Source: a bacterium
GTDB lineage: Bacteria; Actinomycetota; Acidimicrobiia; Spongiisociales; ZC4RG35
NCBI GenBank assembly: GCA_028824015.1
Contig: JAPPFC010000035.1
Span: 1 to 64,000, forward strand
Direction of reading: 5' to 3'
Length of the DNA stretch: 64,000 nt
In this document: piece by piece, positions 16,547 through 25,322 of the stretch
Layout: every line of letters starts with the position of its first letter
Position numbering within the stretch: the first letter of the stretch is position 1
Translations under genes and position numbers: made by a program
The notes under the pieces: model-generated
Told to the model about the DNA's origin: nothing
What the model saw: only the letters and a program-made list of their open reading frames with translations
The model's database searches: none

Positions 16547-17709
16547 TGGACCGTCCGATAGGACCCGGAGGCACGGTCGGCATCGTGGGCGGTGGGCAGC
16601 TGGGTAGGATGCTGTCCTTCGAGGCTCATCGGCTCGGCTACCGCGTGGCCGTGCTGACCGGAGGGGCCAAGGACACGCCGGGCGGCCGGGTGGCGGACGT
16701 CGAGGTGGCGGCCGCCTACGACGACGATCTGGCCGTGCAGCGGTTCGTGGATCTCTCCGACGTAATCACGTGGGAGTTCGAGAATGTCGAAGTGCGGCTG
16801 CTTGCCGAACTGGCCTCACAGTCGGGTGTACCGGTCCGGCCGTCCCGATCGGTCATAACGGCCGCCCAGGACCGGGGTCGGGAGCGCCGCGCCCTGATAG
16901 CCGCCGGGGCGCCGGTGGCGGCGTTTCGGGAAGTCGCCACGGCAACCGAGTTGGATCGGGCCGTAGCGGATCTCGGTCTGCCGGTCATCGTCAAGCGCAT
17001 GCGGTTCGGATATGATGGCCGGGGCCAGGTGCGACTCGCGACGGCTGACGAGGCGGCGGTGTGCGGGGTTGTGGAGGTACTCGGCCGCGAGCGCCTGCTG
17101 GTCGAGGAAGTGGTTCCCTTCGATGCGGAGATCTCGGTTGTCGTGGCCCGGGGGATCAATGGCGAGACGGCCCATCACGGCGTCATGGAGAACGTCCACG
17201 TCAACCGGATCCTCGACACTACCGTTACGCCTCCCATGTCGGTCCCGCCGCGGGTGGCCGGAGCCGCCGTGGACCTCGCAACCGCGATCGTCCGCCACCT
17301 CGACCTGGTCGGGATGCTGTGCGTGGAGATGTTCGTGATCGGAGACAGCCTGATCGTGAACGAGATCGCTCCGCGTCCCCACAACAGCGGCCATTGCACC
17401 ATCGAGGCGGCTTCCACCAGCCAGTTCGGCCAGCACATCCGCGCGATATGCGGCCTGCCCCTGGGTGAGGGCTCGTGCCGTCCGGCGGCGATGGTGCAGC
17501 TTCTCGGTGACTTGTGGAACGATCTCTCCGGCTGCCAACCTGCATGGTCGGAGGCCATGTCCGACCCCGGCGTGCATGTTCACCTATATGGCAAGGAAGA
17601 GGTCCGTCCCGGTCGCAAGATGGGACACATCACCTGCACGGACACCACAGTCGAGCGGGCCTTGCAGCGCGCCCTGGCGGCGCGGCGCAGGCTCCGGCGG
17701 CAGTCATGA
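16546..17709 (+). CDS. purK: N5-carboxyaminoimidazole ribonucleotide synthase
   Basis: This is an ATP-grasp enzyme that makes N5-CAIR from AIR and bicarbonate, feeding PurE. The 387-residue protein starts with TVGIVGGGQLGRMLSFEA, the standard PurK opening. It has ITWEFENVE, the ATP-grasp block VKRMRFGYDGRGQ, the VVPFDAEISVVVAR strand, and NEIAPRPHNSGHCTIEA with the metal-binding residues, followed by TSQFGQHIRAICGLPLG. The ATG at 16546 shares its A with the purE TGA. It ends in an ATGA overlap with purF. Confidence 0.96.
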   Translation: MDRPIGPGGTVGIVGGGQLGRMLSFEAHRLGYRVAVLTGGAKDTPGGRVADVEVAAAYDDDLAVQRFVDLSDVITWEFENVEVRLLAELASQSGVPVRPSRSVITAAQDRGRERRALIAAGAPVAAFREVATATELDRAVADLGLPVIVKRMRFGYDGRGQVRLATADEAAVCGVVEVLGRERLLVEEVVPFDAEISVVVARGINGETAHHGVMENVHVNRILDTTVTPPMSVPPRVAGAAVDLATAIVRHLDLVGMLCVEMFVIGDSLIVNEIAPRPHNSGHCTIEAASTSQFGQHIRAICGLPLGEGSCRPAAMVQLLGDLWNDLSGCQPAWSEAMSDPGVHVHLYGKEEVRPGRKMGHITCTDTTVERALQRALAARRRLRRQS

Positions 17710-19136
17710 TCCGCGGGTTGGACCTCGACAGCCCCCGTGAGGAGTGCGGGGTGGTCGGCGTCTATGCACCCGGCCGGGAAGCGGCCCGGATTGCGTTCTT
17801 CGGGCTCTTCGCCCTGCAGCATCGGGGGCAGGAAGCCGCCGGGATCGTCAGTTACGACAGCCTCTTCACCCACGTGCACAAGGGTGAGGGACTGGTCGGT
17901 TCGGTTTTCAACGAGGACGTCCTCTCGACTTTGAAGGGCTCTGTGGCGATCGGCCACAACCGCTACAGCACCACCGGCGGTTCCACCCTTCGCAATGCCC
18001 AGCCGCAGGTGATCGAGACCATCGACGGTCCGCTGGCCGTCGCGCACAACGGCAACCTCGTGAACGCTCCCCAGCTTCGCCGGGAGCTCCTGGAACAGGG
18101 GATCGGCTTGCAGACCTCCTCCGACACCGAACTGATGGTGCATGTCCTCACCGGGGCGTCGGGTAGTTGGCTGGATAGGATCCGGGGGCTCATGAGACGG
18201 GCCGAGGGAGCCTACTCCCTCACGATTCTCACTCGCAAGGCTGTCTACGGAGTCCGCGACCCCCGTGGCTTCCGTCCCCTCGTGATCGGAGAGATCAATG
18301 GCGGCTACATACTGGCGTCGGAGACCTGTGCGTTCTCAACGACCGGCGCCGAATTCATAAGGGAGCTGCAGCCGGGGGAGATCGTCCGGATCGACGATTC
18401 AGGGCTGCACATCGAACAGGGGGCGCCGCCGCCGCCGCAGGCCTTCTGCACTTTCGAACACATCTACTTCTCGCGGCCCGACACCGTCCACGACGGCGAC
18501 CTGGTGCACAGCGTCCGGCAACGGCTCGGCCGGGAGTTGGCGCGAGAAGCCCCGGTCGAAGCGGACCTGGTCCTGTCGGTACCCGACTCGGGAACGCCCC
18601 ACGCGGTCGGATTCGCCCAGGAGTCTGATCTGCCCTACACCGAGGGGCTGATCAAGAACCGCTACGTGGGCCGGACCTTCATCGAACCGACCCAGGAACT
18701 GCGCGACGCGGGGGTGGCCATGAAGTTCAATCCCCTCCGGGACAACCTTGCCGGCCGGCGGATCGTGATGGTCGACGATTCGATCGTAAGGGGGACGACC
18801 GCCGGACAGTTGGTGGGTATGTTGCGCGATGCCGGGGCCGCCGAGGTACATGTCCGCGTTGCGTGTCCCCCGATCACTCATCCCTGCTACATGGGGATCG
18901 ACATAGACTCCCCGGAGCATCTGGTCGCCGCGCGCCTGTCCGTTGACGAGATTCGTGATGAGATCGGCGCAGACTCACTCGCCTTTCTCTCGCTCGAGGG
19001 CCTGATGAGGGCACTCTCTTCCGAGGACGGCTACTGCAACGCATGTTTCACCGGCAGGTACCCGTTCGAGCCCGAGCGTTTCGTTCAGCTGCAACTTGGC
19101 CTCAAGAACCGCTTCGCTTCGGTGTGGGGAGAGTAG
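17706..19136 (+). CDS. purF: Amidophosphoribosyltransferase
   Basis: This catalyses the committed step of purine synthesis, PRPP plus glutamine to phosphoribosylamine. The 476-residue product begins with a short propeptide ending before the N-terminal nucleophile cysteine in REECGVVGVY. It then has FALQHRGQEAAGI, IGHNRYSTTG, VAHNGNLVN, the PRPP loop VMVDDSIVRGTTAGQLV and IKNRYVGRTFI. The Cys residues ACPPITHPCYMG and GYCNACFTG fit the Bacillus-type iron-sulfur enzyme. The ATG at 17706 overlaps the purK stop by 4 nt. The pathway is expected to be feedback-inhibited at this enzyme by purine nucleotides. Confidence 0.97.
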   Translation: MIRGLDLDSPREECGVVGVYAPGREAARIAFFGLFALQHRGQEAAGIVSYDSLFTHVHKGEGLVGSVFNEDVLSTLKGSVAIGHNRYSTTGGSTLRNAQPQVIETIDGPLAVAHNGNLVNAPQLRRELLEQGIGLQTSSDTELMVHVLTGASGSWLDRIRGLMRRAEGAYSLTILTRKAVYGVRDPRGFRPLVIGEINGGYILASETCAFSTTGAEFIRELQPGEIVRIDDSGLHIEQGAPPPPQAFCTFEHIYFSRPDTVHDGDLVHSVRQRLGRELAREAPVEADLVLSVPDSGTPHAVGFAQESDLPYTEGLIKNRYVGRTFIEPTQELRDAGVAMKFNPLRDNLAGRRIVMVDDSIVRGTTAGQLVGMLRDAGAAEVHVRVACPPITHPCYMGIDIDSPEHLVAARLSVDEIRDEIGADSLAFLSLEGLMRALSSEDGYCNACFTGRYPFEPERFVQLQLGLKNRFASVWGE

Positions 19137-19140
19137 GCAG

Positions 19141-20457
19141 GTGGCCACGGTGCTTGTCGTCGGTGGAGGGGGCCGCGAGCACGCGCTCACCTGGTCCCTG
19201 GGCAAATCCCCCCACGTGGACCGGATCCTCGTGGCGCCCGGCAACCCGGGCACGGCTTCGGAGAGGCGATGTAAGAACATAGCCGTCGGAGCCGATGACA
19301 TAGCCGGGCTGGTGGCGGCTGCCCGCCATGAATCGGTCGATCTGGTAGCCGTGGGTCCCGAGGCTCCGCTGGCTGCGGGACTCACCGATGCCCTGGACGC
19401 GGTCGGTATCCCTGCCTTCGGCCCCACCGCCGCATGCGCTCGCCTTGAGGCTTCGAAACCCTACTGCAAGACATTCTTGGACGCCCTGTCGATACCGACC
19501 GGCGCGTCGGCCTCGTTCCGTGATCCGGACCTCGCCCTCGCCTATCTCGAGCGACTCCCTTCCGCCCCGGTCATCAAGGCCGGCGGACTGGCGGCCGGTA
19601 AGGGAGTGGTGGTTGCCGAGACGCATGGGGAAGCGGCTGCCGCTATCCGGGCGATGCTGATCGATGGGCGGTTCGGAGAGGCGGGCAGTGAAGTCGTGGT
19701 GGAGGAGCGGCTGTGGGGTACCGAGCTGTCGGTGCTTGCCTTCAGCGACGGAACCGACTTCGTCGTGATGCCGTCGGCCCAGGACCACAAACGGCTCCTC
19801 GACGGTGACGGCGGACCGAATACGGGAGGAATGGGCGCCTTCGTACCCTCCCCGGTGGCCACCGGCGCGCTCATCGACGAAGTGAGCGACCGCATCATCC
19901 GCCCGACCCTTGACGCACTCGGTGAAGCCGGTACGCCTTATCGAGGCGTGATCTACTTCGGACTGATGATCACCGACGCCGGACCCAAGGTGCTGGAGAT
20001 CAACTGCCGCCTGGGCGATCCTGAGGCGCAGGCCGTGCTGCCACTGTTGGAAAGCGATCTCTTCGAGGTCATGCTCGGATGCGCCGGCGGTTCGCTCGAC
20101 GGCGTGGCGGTCGACTGGTCGCGGTCCGCATCCACCACCGTGGTGATGGCTTCTGCCGGTTATCCGACCGGTTCCGCGCCGCCCATGCCGATTACGGGTC
20201 TCGAAGAGGCGAAACTCGAAGGATGCCTGGTGTTCCATGCCGGGACCGAGCGCATCGACGGCGCGACCCTTGCCGCCGGTGGGAGGGTGCTGGGCGTCAC
20301 CGCCCTGGGGAGCACCCTGGCGGAGGCTACGGAGCGCGCCTACGCGGGTGTGAAGTCCATCTCCTTCGATGGTGCGCATTACCGGCGGGACATCGGCCGC
20401 CGCCGCCCGCCCGAAGCGGACCGATCGGCGCCCTTCCGGGAGCCCTACATCGGATGA
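19141..20457 (+). CDS. purD: Phosphoribosylamine-glycine ligase (GAR synthetase)
   Basis: This ATP-grasp ligase joins glycine to phosphoribosylamine, step 2 of the pathway. The 438-residue protein has VLVVGGGGREHALTWSL at the start, GPEAPLAAGLTD, the SKPYCKTFL segment, VIKAGGLAAGKGVVVAET at the ATP site, EERLWGTELSVLAFSDG, and INCRLGDPEAQAVLPLL with metal ligands. The GTG at 19141 is 4 nt after the purF stop. The reading frame is open upstream, but only as a shadow of purF. It ends with an ATGA overlap into purM. Confidence 0.96.
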   Translation: MATVLVVGGGGREHALTWSLGKSPHVDRILVAPGNPGTASERRCKNIAVGADDIAGLVAAARHESVDLVAVGPEAPLAAGLTDALDAVGIPAFGPTAACARLEASKPYCKTFLDALSIPTGASASFRDPDLALAYLERLPSAPVIKAGGLAAGKGVVVAETHGEAAAAIRAMLIDGRFGEAGSEVVVEERLWGTELSVLAFSDGTDFVVMPSAQDHKRLLDGDGGPNTGGMGAFVPSPVATGALIDEVSDRIIRPTLDALGEAGTPYRGVIYFGLMITDAGPKVLEINCRLGDPEAQAVLPLLESDLFEVMLGCAGGSLDGVAVDWSRSASTTVVMASAGYPTGSAPPMPITGLEEAKLEGCLVFHAGTERIDGATLAAGGRVLGVTALGSTLAEATERAYAGVKSISFDGAHYRRDIGRRRPPEADRSAPFREPYIG

Positions 20458-21455
20458 TCACCTATCGCGACTCCGGAGTCGATATAGACGCCGGCAACAG
20501 GACAGTGGAACTCCTGGCCTCGGCGGTGGCATCCACCGCTACCGATGAGGTGCTGGAGGGCGGGGGAGGATTCGGCGGTCTCTACGCGGCCGACGGGCTC
20601 GGACCCGGGAAGGTGCTGGTGGCATCCACTGACGGCGTCGGCACGAAGGTCGCACTGGCGGCTCGGTACGAACGCTGGCGCGGAGTAGGCGTCGACGTTG
20701 TGAACCACTGCATCAACGACATCCTGGTGGTGGGCGCCGAGCCGAGGTTTTTCCTCGACTACATCGCAACATCGAAACTGGTACCCGAAGTGGTGGTCGC
20801 AATCGTTGCGGGCATGGCCGACGCCTGCCGGGAAGCGGGCTGTGCCCTGCTGGGAGGCGAGACAGCAGAAATGCCGGGCGTCTATGCGGCCGGAGCGGTG
20901 GACGTCGTCGGAACGATCGTCGGGACGGCCGACCGTGATGGCCTTCTCCCCCGTTCCGAGCAGGTGCGGGAGGGGGACCTGCTGGTCGGCCTACCCAGCA
21001 GCGGGCCGCACACGAACGGGTATTCGCTGATCCGTCGCCTGATCGAAGACCGGGAACTGCCGCAAGCCATGATCGATCGCCTGCTGGCTCCGCACCGCAG
21101 CTATCTGCCGTTCATTCGCTCGCTTCAAGCCCAGGGAGTGGCGCTCAAGGCCTTGGCGCACATAACCGGTGGTGGCCTGGTCGAGAACCTTCCCAGGGTG
21201 CTCCCCTCTGGCTTGGGTGTGACCGTCGAACTCGGATCGTGGGAGATACCGGAGCCCTTCGTCACCCTCGTGGACTGGAGCGGGATCGACGATGGTGAGG
21301 CCTTCCGCACATGGAACATGGGTATCGGCATGGCGGCGGTCATCGACAGGCTCCTCGGCGAGAGAGCCATCGAGTCGGGTTGTCTGGAGATCGGGGAGGT
21401 GATACCCGTCGAGCACGGGCGTGACCGGGTGGCGTTCGCCGGGTCGTGGCGGTGA
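20454..21455 (+). CDS. purM: Phosphoribosylformylglycinamidine cyclo-ligase (AIR synthetase)
   Basis: This closes the imidazole ring (FGAM to AIR), step 5, and belongs to the same fold family as PurL. The 333-residue protein shows YRDSGVDIDAGN, then GGFGGLYA, VASTDGVGTKVALA, DVVNHCINDILVVGAEPRFF, LLGGETAEMPGVYAAG, LPSSGPHTNGYSLIRRL and HITGGGLVENLPRVLP, all standard PurM blocks. The ATG at 20454 shares ATGA with the purD stop. It is followed by purN with a GTGA overlap. Confidence 0.96.
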   Translation: MITYRDSGVDIDAGNRTVELLASAVASTATDEVLEGGGGFGGLYAADGLGPGKVLVASTDGVGTKVALAARYERWRGVGVDVVNHCINDILVVGAEPRFFLDYIATSKLVPEVVVAIVAGMADACREAGCALLGGETAEMPGVYAAGAVDVVGTIVGTADRDGLLPRSEQVREGDLLVGLPSSGPHTNGYSLIRRLIEDRELPQAMIDRLLAPHRSYLPFIRSLQAQGVALKALAHITGGGLVENLPRVLPSGLGVTVELGSWEIPEPFVTLVDWSGIDDGEAFRTWNMGIGMAAVIDRLLGERAIESGCLEIGEVIPVEHGRDRVAFAGSWR

Positions 21456-22117
21456 CGGGACGGCTCGTCGTCCTGGCCTCCGGCTCGGGCACCAACCTCC
21501 AAGCGTTGATCGACGCGGTCGCGGCCGGTCAGATCCAAGCCGAAGTGACCAAGGTGATCGTCAATCGCCGGGGGGCGCCCGCCCGGGAACGGGCCCGCCG
21601 TGCAGGAATCCCCGAGGAATGCCGCCTGCTCGGGCCGTACATCGAAGGTGATCCTGATCCCTTGGCGGCCCGTCACCGCTACGACGCCGACCTGGCCGAC
21701 GCCGTAGCCGCCGGCCGACCCGATCTGGTGGTGCTGGCCGGCTGGATGCACCTGTTGTCAATGGCGTTTCTCGATCGATTCCCGAAACAGGTGATCAACC
21801 TCCATCCCGCGCTTCCCGGGATGTTTCCCGGGGCTAACGGAATTCAGGACACATGGGCGGCCTATCGAGCCGGGGAAGTCACCTCTGCGGGCGTGATGGT
21901 TCACTACGTTGTGGACGAGGGCGTGGATGACGGGCCGGTCATCACCTCCGAAGAGATACCGATACACAGCGACGAGTCGATCGAGATCCTTACCGAGCGG
22001 ATCCACCGGGTAGAGCACCGGCTGCTGGTCGACGCAGTGACGACCCTTCTCGAAGAGCGGCCCCAAACCCGTCGCGCCCTCTCGACACCGGAGGGCTACC
22101 TCTCCGCAAACACGTAG
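21452..22117 (+). CDS. purN: Phosphoribosylglycinamide formyltransferase
   Basis: This transfers a formyl group from 10-formyltetrahydrofolate to GAR, step 3. The product of about 221 residues has LVVLASGSGTNLQALID at the phosphate site, the folate-site segment VVLAGWMHLLSMAFLDRF, the catalytic region INLHPALPGMFPG with Asn and His, and GVMVHYVVDEGVDDGPV with the final aspartate. GTG 21452 (GTGA with the purM stop) is preferred; GTG 21446 adds two residues. The last seven codons lie inside the 3' end of the convergent hpt gene (22-bp overlap), so the purN terminus is built from hpt antisense sequence. No purH gene follows. Confidence 0.94.
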   Translation: MTGRLVVLASGSGTNLQALIDAVAAGQIQAEVTKVIVNRRGAPARERARRAGIPEECRLLGPYIEGDPDPLAARHRYDADLADAVAAGRPDLVVLAGWMHLLSMAFLDRFPKQVINLHPALPGMFPGANGIQDTWAAYRAGEVTSAGVMVHYVVDEGVDDGPVITSEEIPIHSDESIEILTERIHRVEHRLLVDAVTTLLEERPQTRRALSTPEGYLSANT

Positions 22118-22203
22118 CGGTCGAGAATGTGGGGGTCGTTTTCGAGGGCCGACCGGTCGAGCACCGCCCAAATCGAAGGCAGCCCCCGATAGCGGCCATC
22201 CCA
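22096..22203 (-). repeat. Right direct repeat: 3' end of intact hpt
   Basis: This segment of the working hpt gene is repeated, in the same orientation and without gaps, at 11053-11160. The two copies enclose the purine operon (about 10.9 kb). Confidence 0.75.
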
Positions 22204-22686
22204 GTCCAAGCCGTATCCCACCAGGAAGTCGTATTCGACCTCAAAGCCGCGGTATTCCAGGGGCGCCTCCATCAGCCGACGTCCCTTCCGGTCCAGAAGG
22301 GCAACCGTGGTTATCGAAGCCGGGGCACGCTCTCTCAACAACTGGTGGATGGCGTCGAGGGTGAAACCGGTGTCCACCATGTCAATGACCACAATCACGT
22401 CCCGTCCACCGATATCGGTGAAGAGATCCATGGCGATGCCGACATAGGCGCCCTCCCTGTAGCGTTTGAGCGCCAGAAACTCGATCTCCATCTCGAGATC
22501 CATGTGCCTGACCAGGTCCGCCAGAAAACACACCGATCCCTTCATTATCCCCACCACCACCGGTGAGCGGTCCCGGTATTCGGCGGCAAGCGCCCTGCCC
22601 AGTTCGGCCACCCGCTCCGCTATCTCCTCGGAGGTGAACACCTCCGAGACGGTGCCCGGGCCGAACAGCCGGTCAGCGTCCCTCAT
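22096..22686 (-). CDS. hpt: Hypoxanthine phosphoribosyltransferase
   Basis: This salvages hypoxanthine (and probably guanine) to nucleotides with PRPP. The 196-residue protein has the VVGIMKGSVCFLADLVRHM loop, the PRPP-binding stretch VIVVIDMVDTGFTLDAI (the family consensus has acidic residues followed by DTG-x-T), VALLDRKGRR, and FLVGYGLDWDGRYRGLP near the end. Length is normal. It converges on purN with a 22-bp overlap. A diverged copy of its last 36 codons lies at the other side of the purine operon, just upstream of the BFN gene, suggesting that hpt and BFN were once adjacent. Confidence 0.95.
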   Translation of the reverse strand: MRDADRLFGPGTVSEVFTSEEIAERVAELGRALAAEYRDRSPVVVGIMKGSVCFLADLVRHMDLEMEIEFLALKRYREGAYVGIAMDLFTDIGGRDVIVVIDMVDTGFTLDAIHQLLRERAPASITTVALLDRKGRRLMEAPLEYRGFEVEYDFLVGYGLDWDGRYRGLPSIWAVLDRSALENDPHILDRYVFAER

Positions 22687-22783
22687 GGTCCCTATCCATG
22701 ACGCCCATTTTATGACCGAGGATCAGACGGCCCGTCAAGACTGCAGGCGATCGCCATCCCGACCGGTTTAGCATCTCATCGCC

Positions 22784-23539
22784 ATGCCGCCAAACTACTG
22801 TCCCATGATGGAGTCGGAGAGGGAAACCGGGGGTGGGCAGTCGGGGCCGGCGGTCCCCTTCTCGGTTCTGATGCCCGCCTACAACGAGACGGACGTCATC
22901 GGGACCACCCTGGCCGAGTTGTTGGAGCTCCTTCCGCAAGACGCCGAGGTCGTGGTGGCCGCCGCCGACCAGGCTGGGGACTCGGTGGTGAGAGGGGAGA
23001 ACAGCCCGACCGGGCGCACAGCCCTGGCCGTCGGAGACCGCCGGGTTCGAGTGTGCGAGGGGGGAGGCCTCGCCGAGGCGGTCCGCAGCGCCGCGCATGC
23101 AGCCCGCAATGAACTGGTGGTGGTGATGGACGCCGACGGACAGCACGATCCGGCCGTGGTGGAAGAGATGGTGGCGGCCCTGGTGGGTGGGTATGACCTG
23201 TGTGTGGGAGAGTTGCAGCAGCAGGGGAAGAGTTGGTACCGCATGGCCCTCACCCGGACCTCGATACTGCTGACCCGCCTGCGGATGCCGCGCCGGACCA
23301 GGGGACTGTCATTCCCCCAGTCCGGTTTCTTCGCGACCCGCCGGTCGGTCCTGGCCGAAGCTCTGGAAGGGATGGCGCCCCACGGCTTCAAGGTCCTCAT
23401 CGCGGTCCTGATGTCCAAACGGCTCCGGGCAACCGGAGTCGAGACGGTGATCCGGGACCGGGTCGCCGGGGAGTCCAAGTTGAACTGGCGCACCATAACC
23501 TCCGATACCCGGTTGCTCCTGAGGAGGTGCGGGCGCTGA
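22784..23539 (+). CDS. Family 2 glycosyltransferase, polyprenol-phosphate-mannose-synthase-like
   Basis: The protein of up to 251 residues has a GT-A fold: FSVLMPAYNETDVIGTTL at the nucleotide-sugar site and VVVMDADGQHDPAVVEEM with the metal-binding DxD-like aspartates. A basic region follows with SGFFATRRSVLAEALEGM and GFKVLIAVLM. This arrangement is typical of dolichol/polyprenol-phosphate mannosyltransferase-like enzymes without C-terminal membrane segments. The sugar and acceptor cannot be fixed from sequence. A TAGCAT hexamer (22769-22774) lies 9 nt before the ATG. It converges on the carboxypeptidase gene with 8 nt between stops. Confidence 0.8.
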   Translation: MPPNYCPMMESERETGGGQSGPAVPFSVLMPAYNETDVIGTTLAELLELLPQDAEVVVAAADQAGDSVVRGENSPTGRTALAVGDRRVRVCEGGGLAEAVRSAAHAARNELVVVMDADGQHDPAVVEEMVAALVGGYDLCVGELQQQGKSWYRMALTRTSILLTRLRMPRRTRGLSFPQSGFFATRRSVLAEALEGMAPHGFKVLIAVLMSKRLRATGVETVIRDRVAGESKLNWRTITSDTRLLLRRCGR

Positions 23540-23547
23540 GGCCGTTA

Positions 23548-24618
23548 CTACGGGTCTTCGGAGGAGAACATCCCCAGCATCCAGCCCAGGAGATCGGCCA
23601 GCCCCCCCGGAGGCTCACCGACCCGGATCGCCACCGGCCGGCGGGTGACCGTCACCTCCACCTCCGGGGCCTCGGCGGCCTCCACCGTGAGGTCGGCGCT
23701 CGTGGTGGGGGTAGCGGCTTCGGCCAGTAGCTGGCTACGGCTGATCCGCAGATCGGCGAAGGCCAACCCGGGGACCGACCCGAAGGAGTCGAACCCGTAG
23801 TCAAGCAGCGTCCCGGCTTCGCTGAAATGCTCGTCGGTGTTCATCACCACCGCCAGCAGCCTCCTGCCCTGCCTCTCGGCGCCCGCCACCAGCACCCTCC
23901 CGGCGTCGTCGGTGTACCCGGTCTTCACCCCGATCGCCCCCTCGTAGTCGAAGAGCAGTTGATTGGTGTTCGTGAAGACCCGCTCCTGGCCGTCCGGCGA
24001 ATCCCGAAGGGAGATCTGGCGGGTGGCAACCGCTTCCGCCAACTCGGGGTGCGAGAGGACCGCCCGCGTCAGGACCAGGAGATCCCGGGCCGTGGAATAC
24101 TGGTCGGGATGATCCAGACCGTGGGGATTGGCGTACGAGGTGTCGTGCAGGCCCAGTTCGGAGGCCCGCTGGTTCATGATCGCCACGAACTCCCGGGCGC
24201 TTCCACCCACGTTCTCGGCAACGGCGTAGGCCGCGTCGTTGCCCGAGCGGATCAGAAGGGCCCTCACCAGGGTCCGCAGCAGGAAGACCTCTCCCTCCAC
24301 CAGGTCCACTCCCGCTTCCCCCACCGACACGGCAGCCTCGCTGACCCGCACCGGAGATGAGAGATCACCCACCTCCACCGCCAGAAGGGCAGTCATGAGC
24401 TTGGTGGTTGAAGCCATGGGCCTGCGCTGGTCGGCGTTGTGCTCGGCCAGCACCGCCCCGTGGCGTTCGTCGAACAGCAGCCACGACTCGGCGGAGAGAT
24501 CGGGCGGATCGGGGACCAGAGTCCAGGGAAGCGGAGGTGGCTCGACCCACAGGGGGCTGGCCGTGGCGGTGGCGCCCATCACCCCCACCAGGAGCGTGGC
24601 CGCGAAAGCGACCCTCAA
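23548..24618 (-). CDS. D-alanyl-D-alanine carboxypeptidase (peptidase family S11)
   Basis: This trims the terminal D-Ala from peptidoglycan stem peptides outside the membrane. With the chosen start the protein has 356 residues: a signal peptide (VAFAATLLVGVMGATATA), then the three penicillin-binding motifs in order: MASTTKLMTALLA (Ser-x2-Lys), LIRSGNDAAYAVAE (Ser-x-Asn) and GVKTGYTDDAG (Lys-Thr-Gly). A C-terminal beta domain and a hydrophobic tail (GLADLLGWMLGMF) that may anchor to the membrane follow. The start is uncertain: TTG 24618 lies 20 nt after the MerR stop and places the signal peptide correctly, whereas ATG 24711 would overlap MerR by 73 nt. Confidence 0.92.
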   Translation of the reverse strand: MRVAFAATLLVGVMGATATASPLWVEPPPLPWTLVPDPPDLSAESWLLFDERHGAVLAEHNADQRRPMASTTKLMTALLAVEVGDLSSPVRVSEAAVSVGEAGVDLVEGEVFLLRTLVRALLIRSGNDAAYAVAENVGGSAREFVAIMNQRASELGLHDTSYANPHGLDHPDQYSTARDLLVLTRAVLSHPELAEAVATRQISLRDSPDGQERVFTNTNQLLFDYEGAIGVKTGYTDDAGRVLVAGAERQGRRLLAVVMNTDEHFSEAGTLLDYGFDSFGSVPGLAFADLRISRSQLLAEAATPTTSADLTVEAAEAPEVEVTVTRRPVAIRVGEPPGGLADLLGWMLGMFSSEDP

Positions 24619-24638
24619 CCCGAGGCGGGCGGCGGTCT

Positions 24639-25322
24639 TCAGCGGCGCAACTCCGCCCGGAGAGAGGCCTGGAGCAGGGCCCGATGGATGCCGACCAATG
24701 CGTCGGCGCATCCCACCAGCAGGTCCTGGACGTGGTCGCCGCCCTCCCCCAGCCACTGCACCCTCACCAGGGGGCCGGCCACCGACCGGAACAGGTCCAC
24801 CTCCCGGTCTACCGCCAGACGGATGGAGCGCAGATGGCGACCGCCCAGGCCCCGGTCCATCAGGCGCTTGGCCTCCGACGCCACCGGACCCGCCTCGGGT
24901 GGAAAGATGTCCTCATCCCCCGGCAGCGGGGAGATGAGTCGATGGGCAACCAGGTCGTCCAGTTGATCGGAGCGCAGGCCGCTGCGTCGCAACACGTCGG
25001 CGCGGGTAATCGGCTCGCCCGCCTCCTCCAAGAGGGAGCCGTCCGAGCCCGCCGGGTCATGGGGATCGTCTCCCCTTTCCCAGGCGGCCAGCTTGGACTT
25101 GATCACCTTGAGCGGGAGGAAGTGGTCCCGCTGCTGCTGCAGGATGTATCGGAGCCGGGCCACGTCGGCCCGGTCGAACCGCCGGTACCCCCCTTCGGTT
25201 CGCCGCGGCAGGATCAAGCCCTTTGTCTCCAGGAACCGTACTTTGGAGACGGTGACCTCGGGAAAGTCCTTCTTGAGGACCCTGATCACCTCCCCGATGG
25301 AAAGGGCCTGGCGCTCAGTCAT
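24639..25322 (-). CDS. MerR-family regulator, Rv1828 type
   Basis: The 227-residue protein begins LSIGEVIRVLKKDFPEVTVS then KVRFLETKGLILPRRT, the winged helix-turn-helix of the Rv1828 subgroup, with GGYRRFDRADVARLRYILQQQ continuing the wing and dimerisation helix. The C-terminal half (about residues 100-227) is a second domain containing ITRADVLRRSGL and a long helix-rich end; it has no metal-binding cysteines. It overlaps the FHA gene by 8 nt. In mycobacteria this regulator follows garA and gcvH in the same order as here, so control linked to glycine or central nitrogen metabolism is a reasonable inference. Confidence 0.88.
   Translation of the reverse strand: MTERQALSIGEVIRVLKKDFPEVTVSKVRFLETKGLILPRRTEGGYRRFDRADVARLRYILQQQRDHFLPLKVIKSKLAAWERGDDPHDPAGSDGSLLEEAGEPITRADVLRRSGLRSDQLDDLVAHRLISPLPGDEDIFPPEAGPVASEAKRLMDRGLGGRHLRSIRLAVDREVDLFRSVAGPLVRVQWLGEGGDHVQDLLVGCADALVGIHRALLQASLRAELRR

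Noticed and set aside
11167-22095. Integrase or transposase that could have mobilised the purine block
   Set aside because: Every frame between the repeats is a purine gene; no recombinase or inverted terminal repeats were found.
22687-22783. Small gene between hpt and the glycosyltransferase
   Set aside because: The 97-nt divergent interval has no coding signal; it should hold the two promoters.
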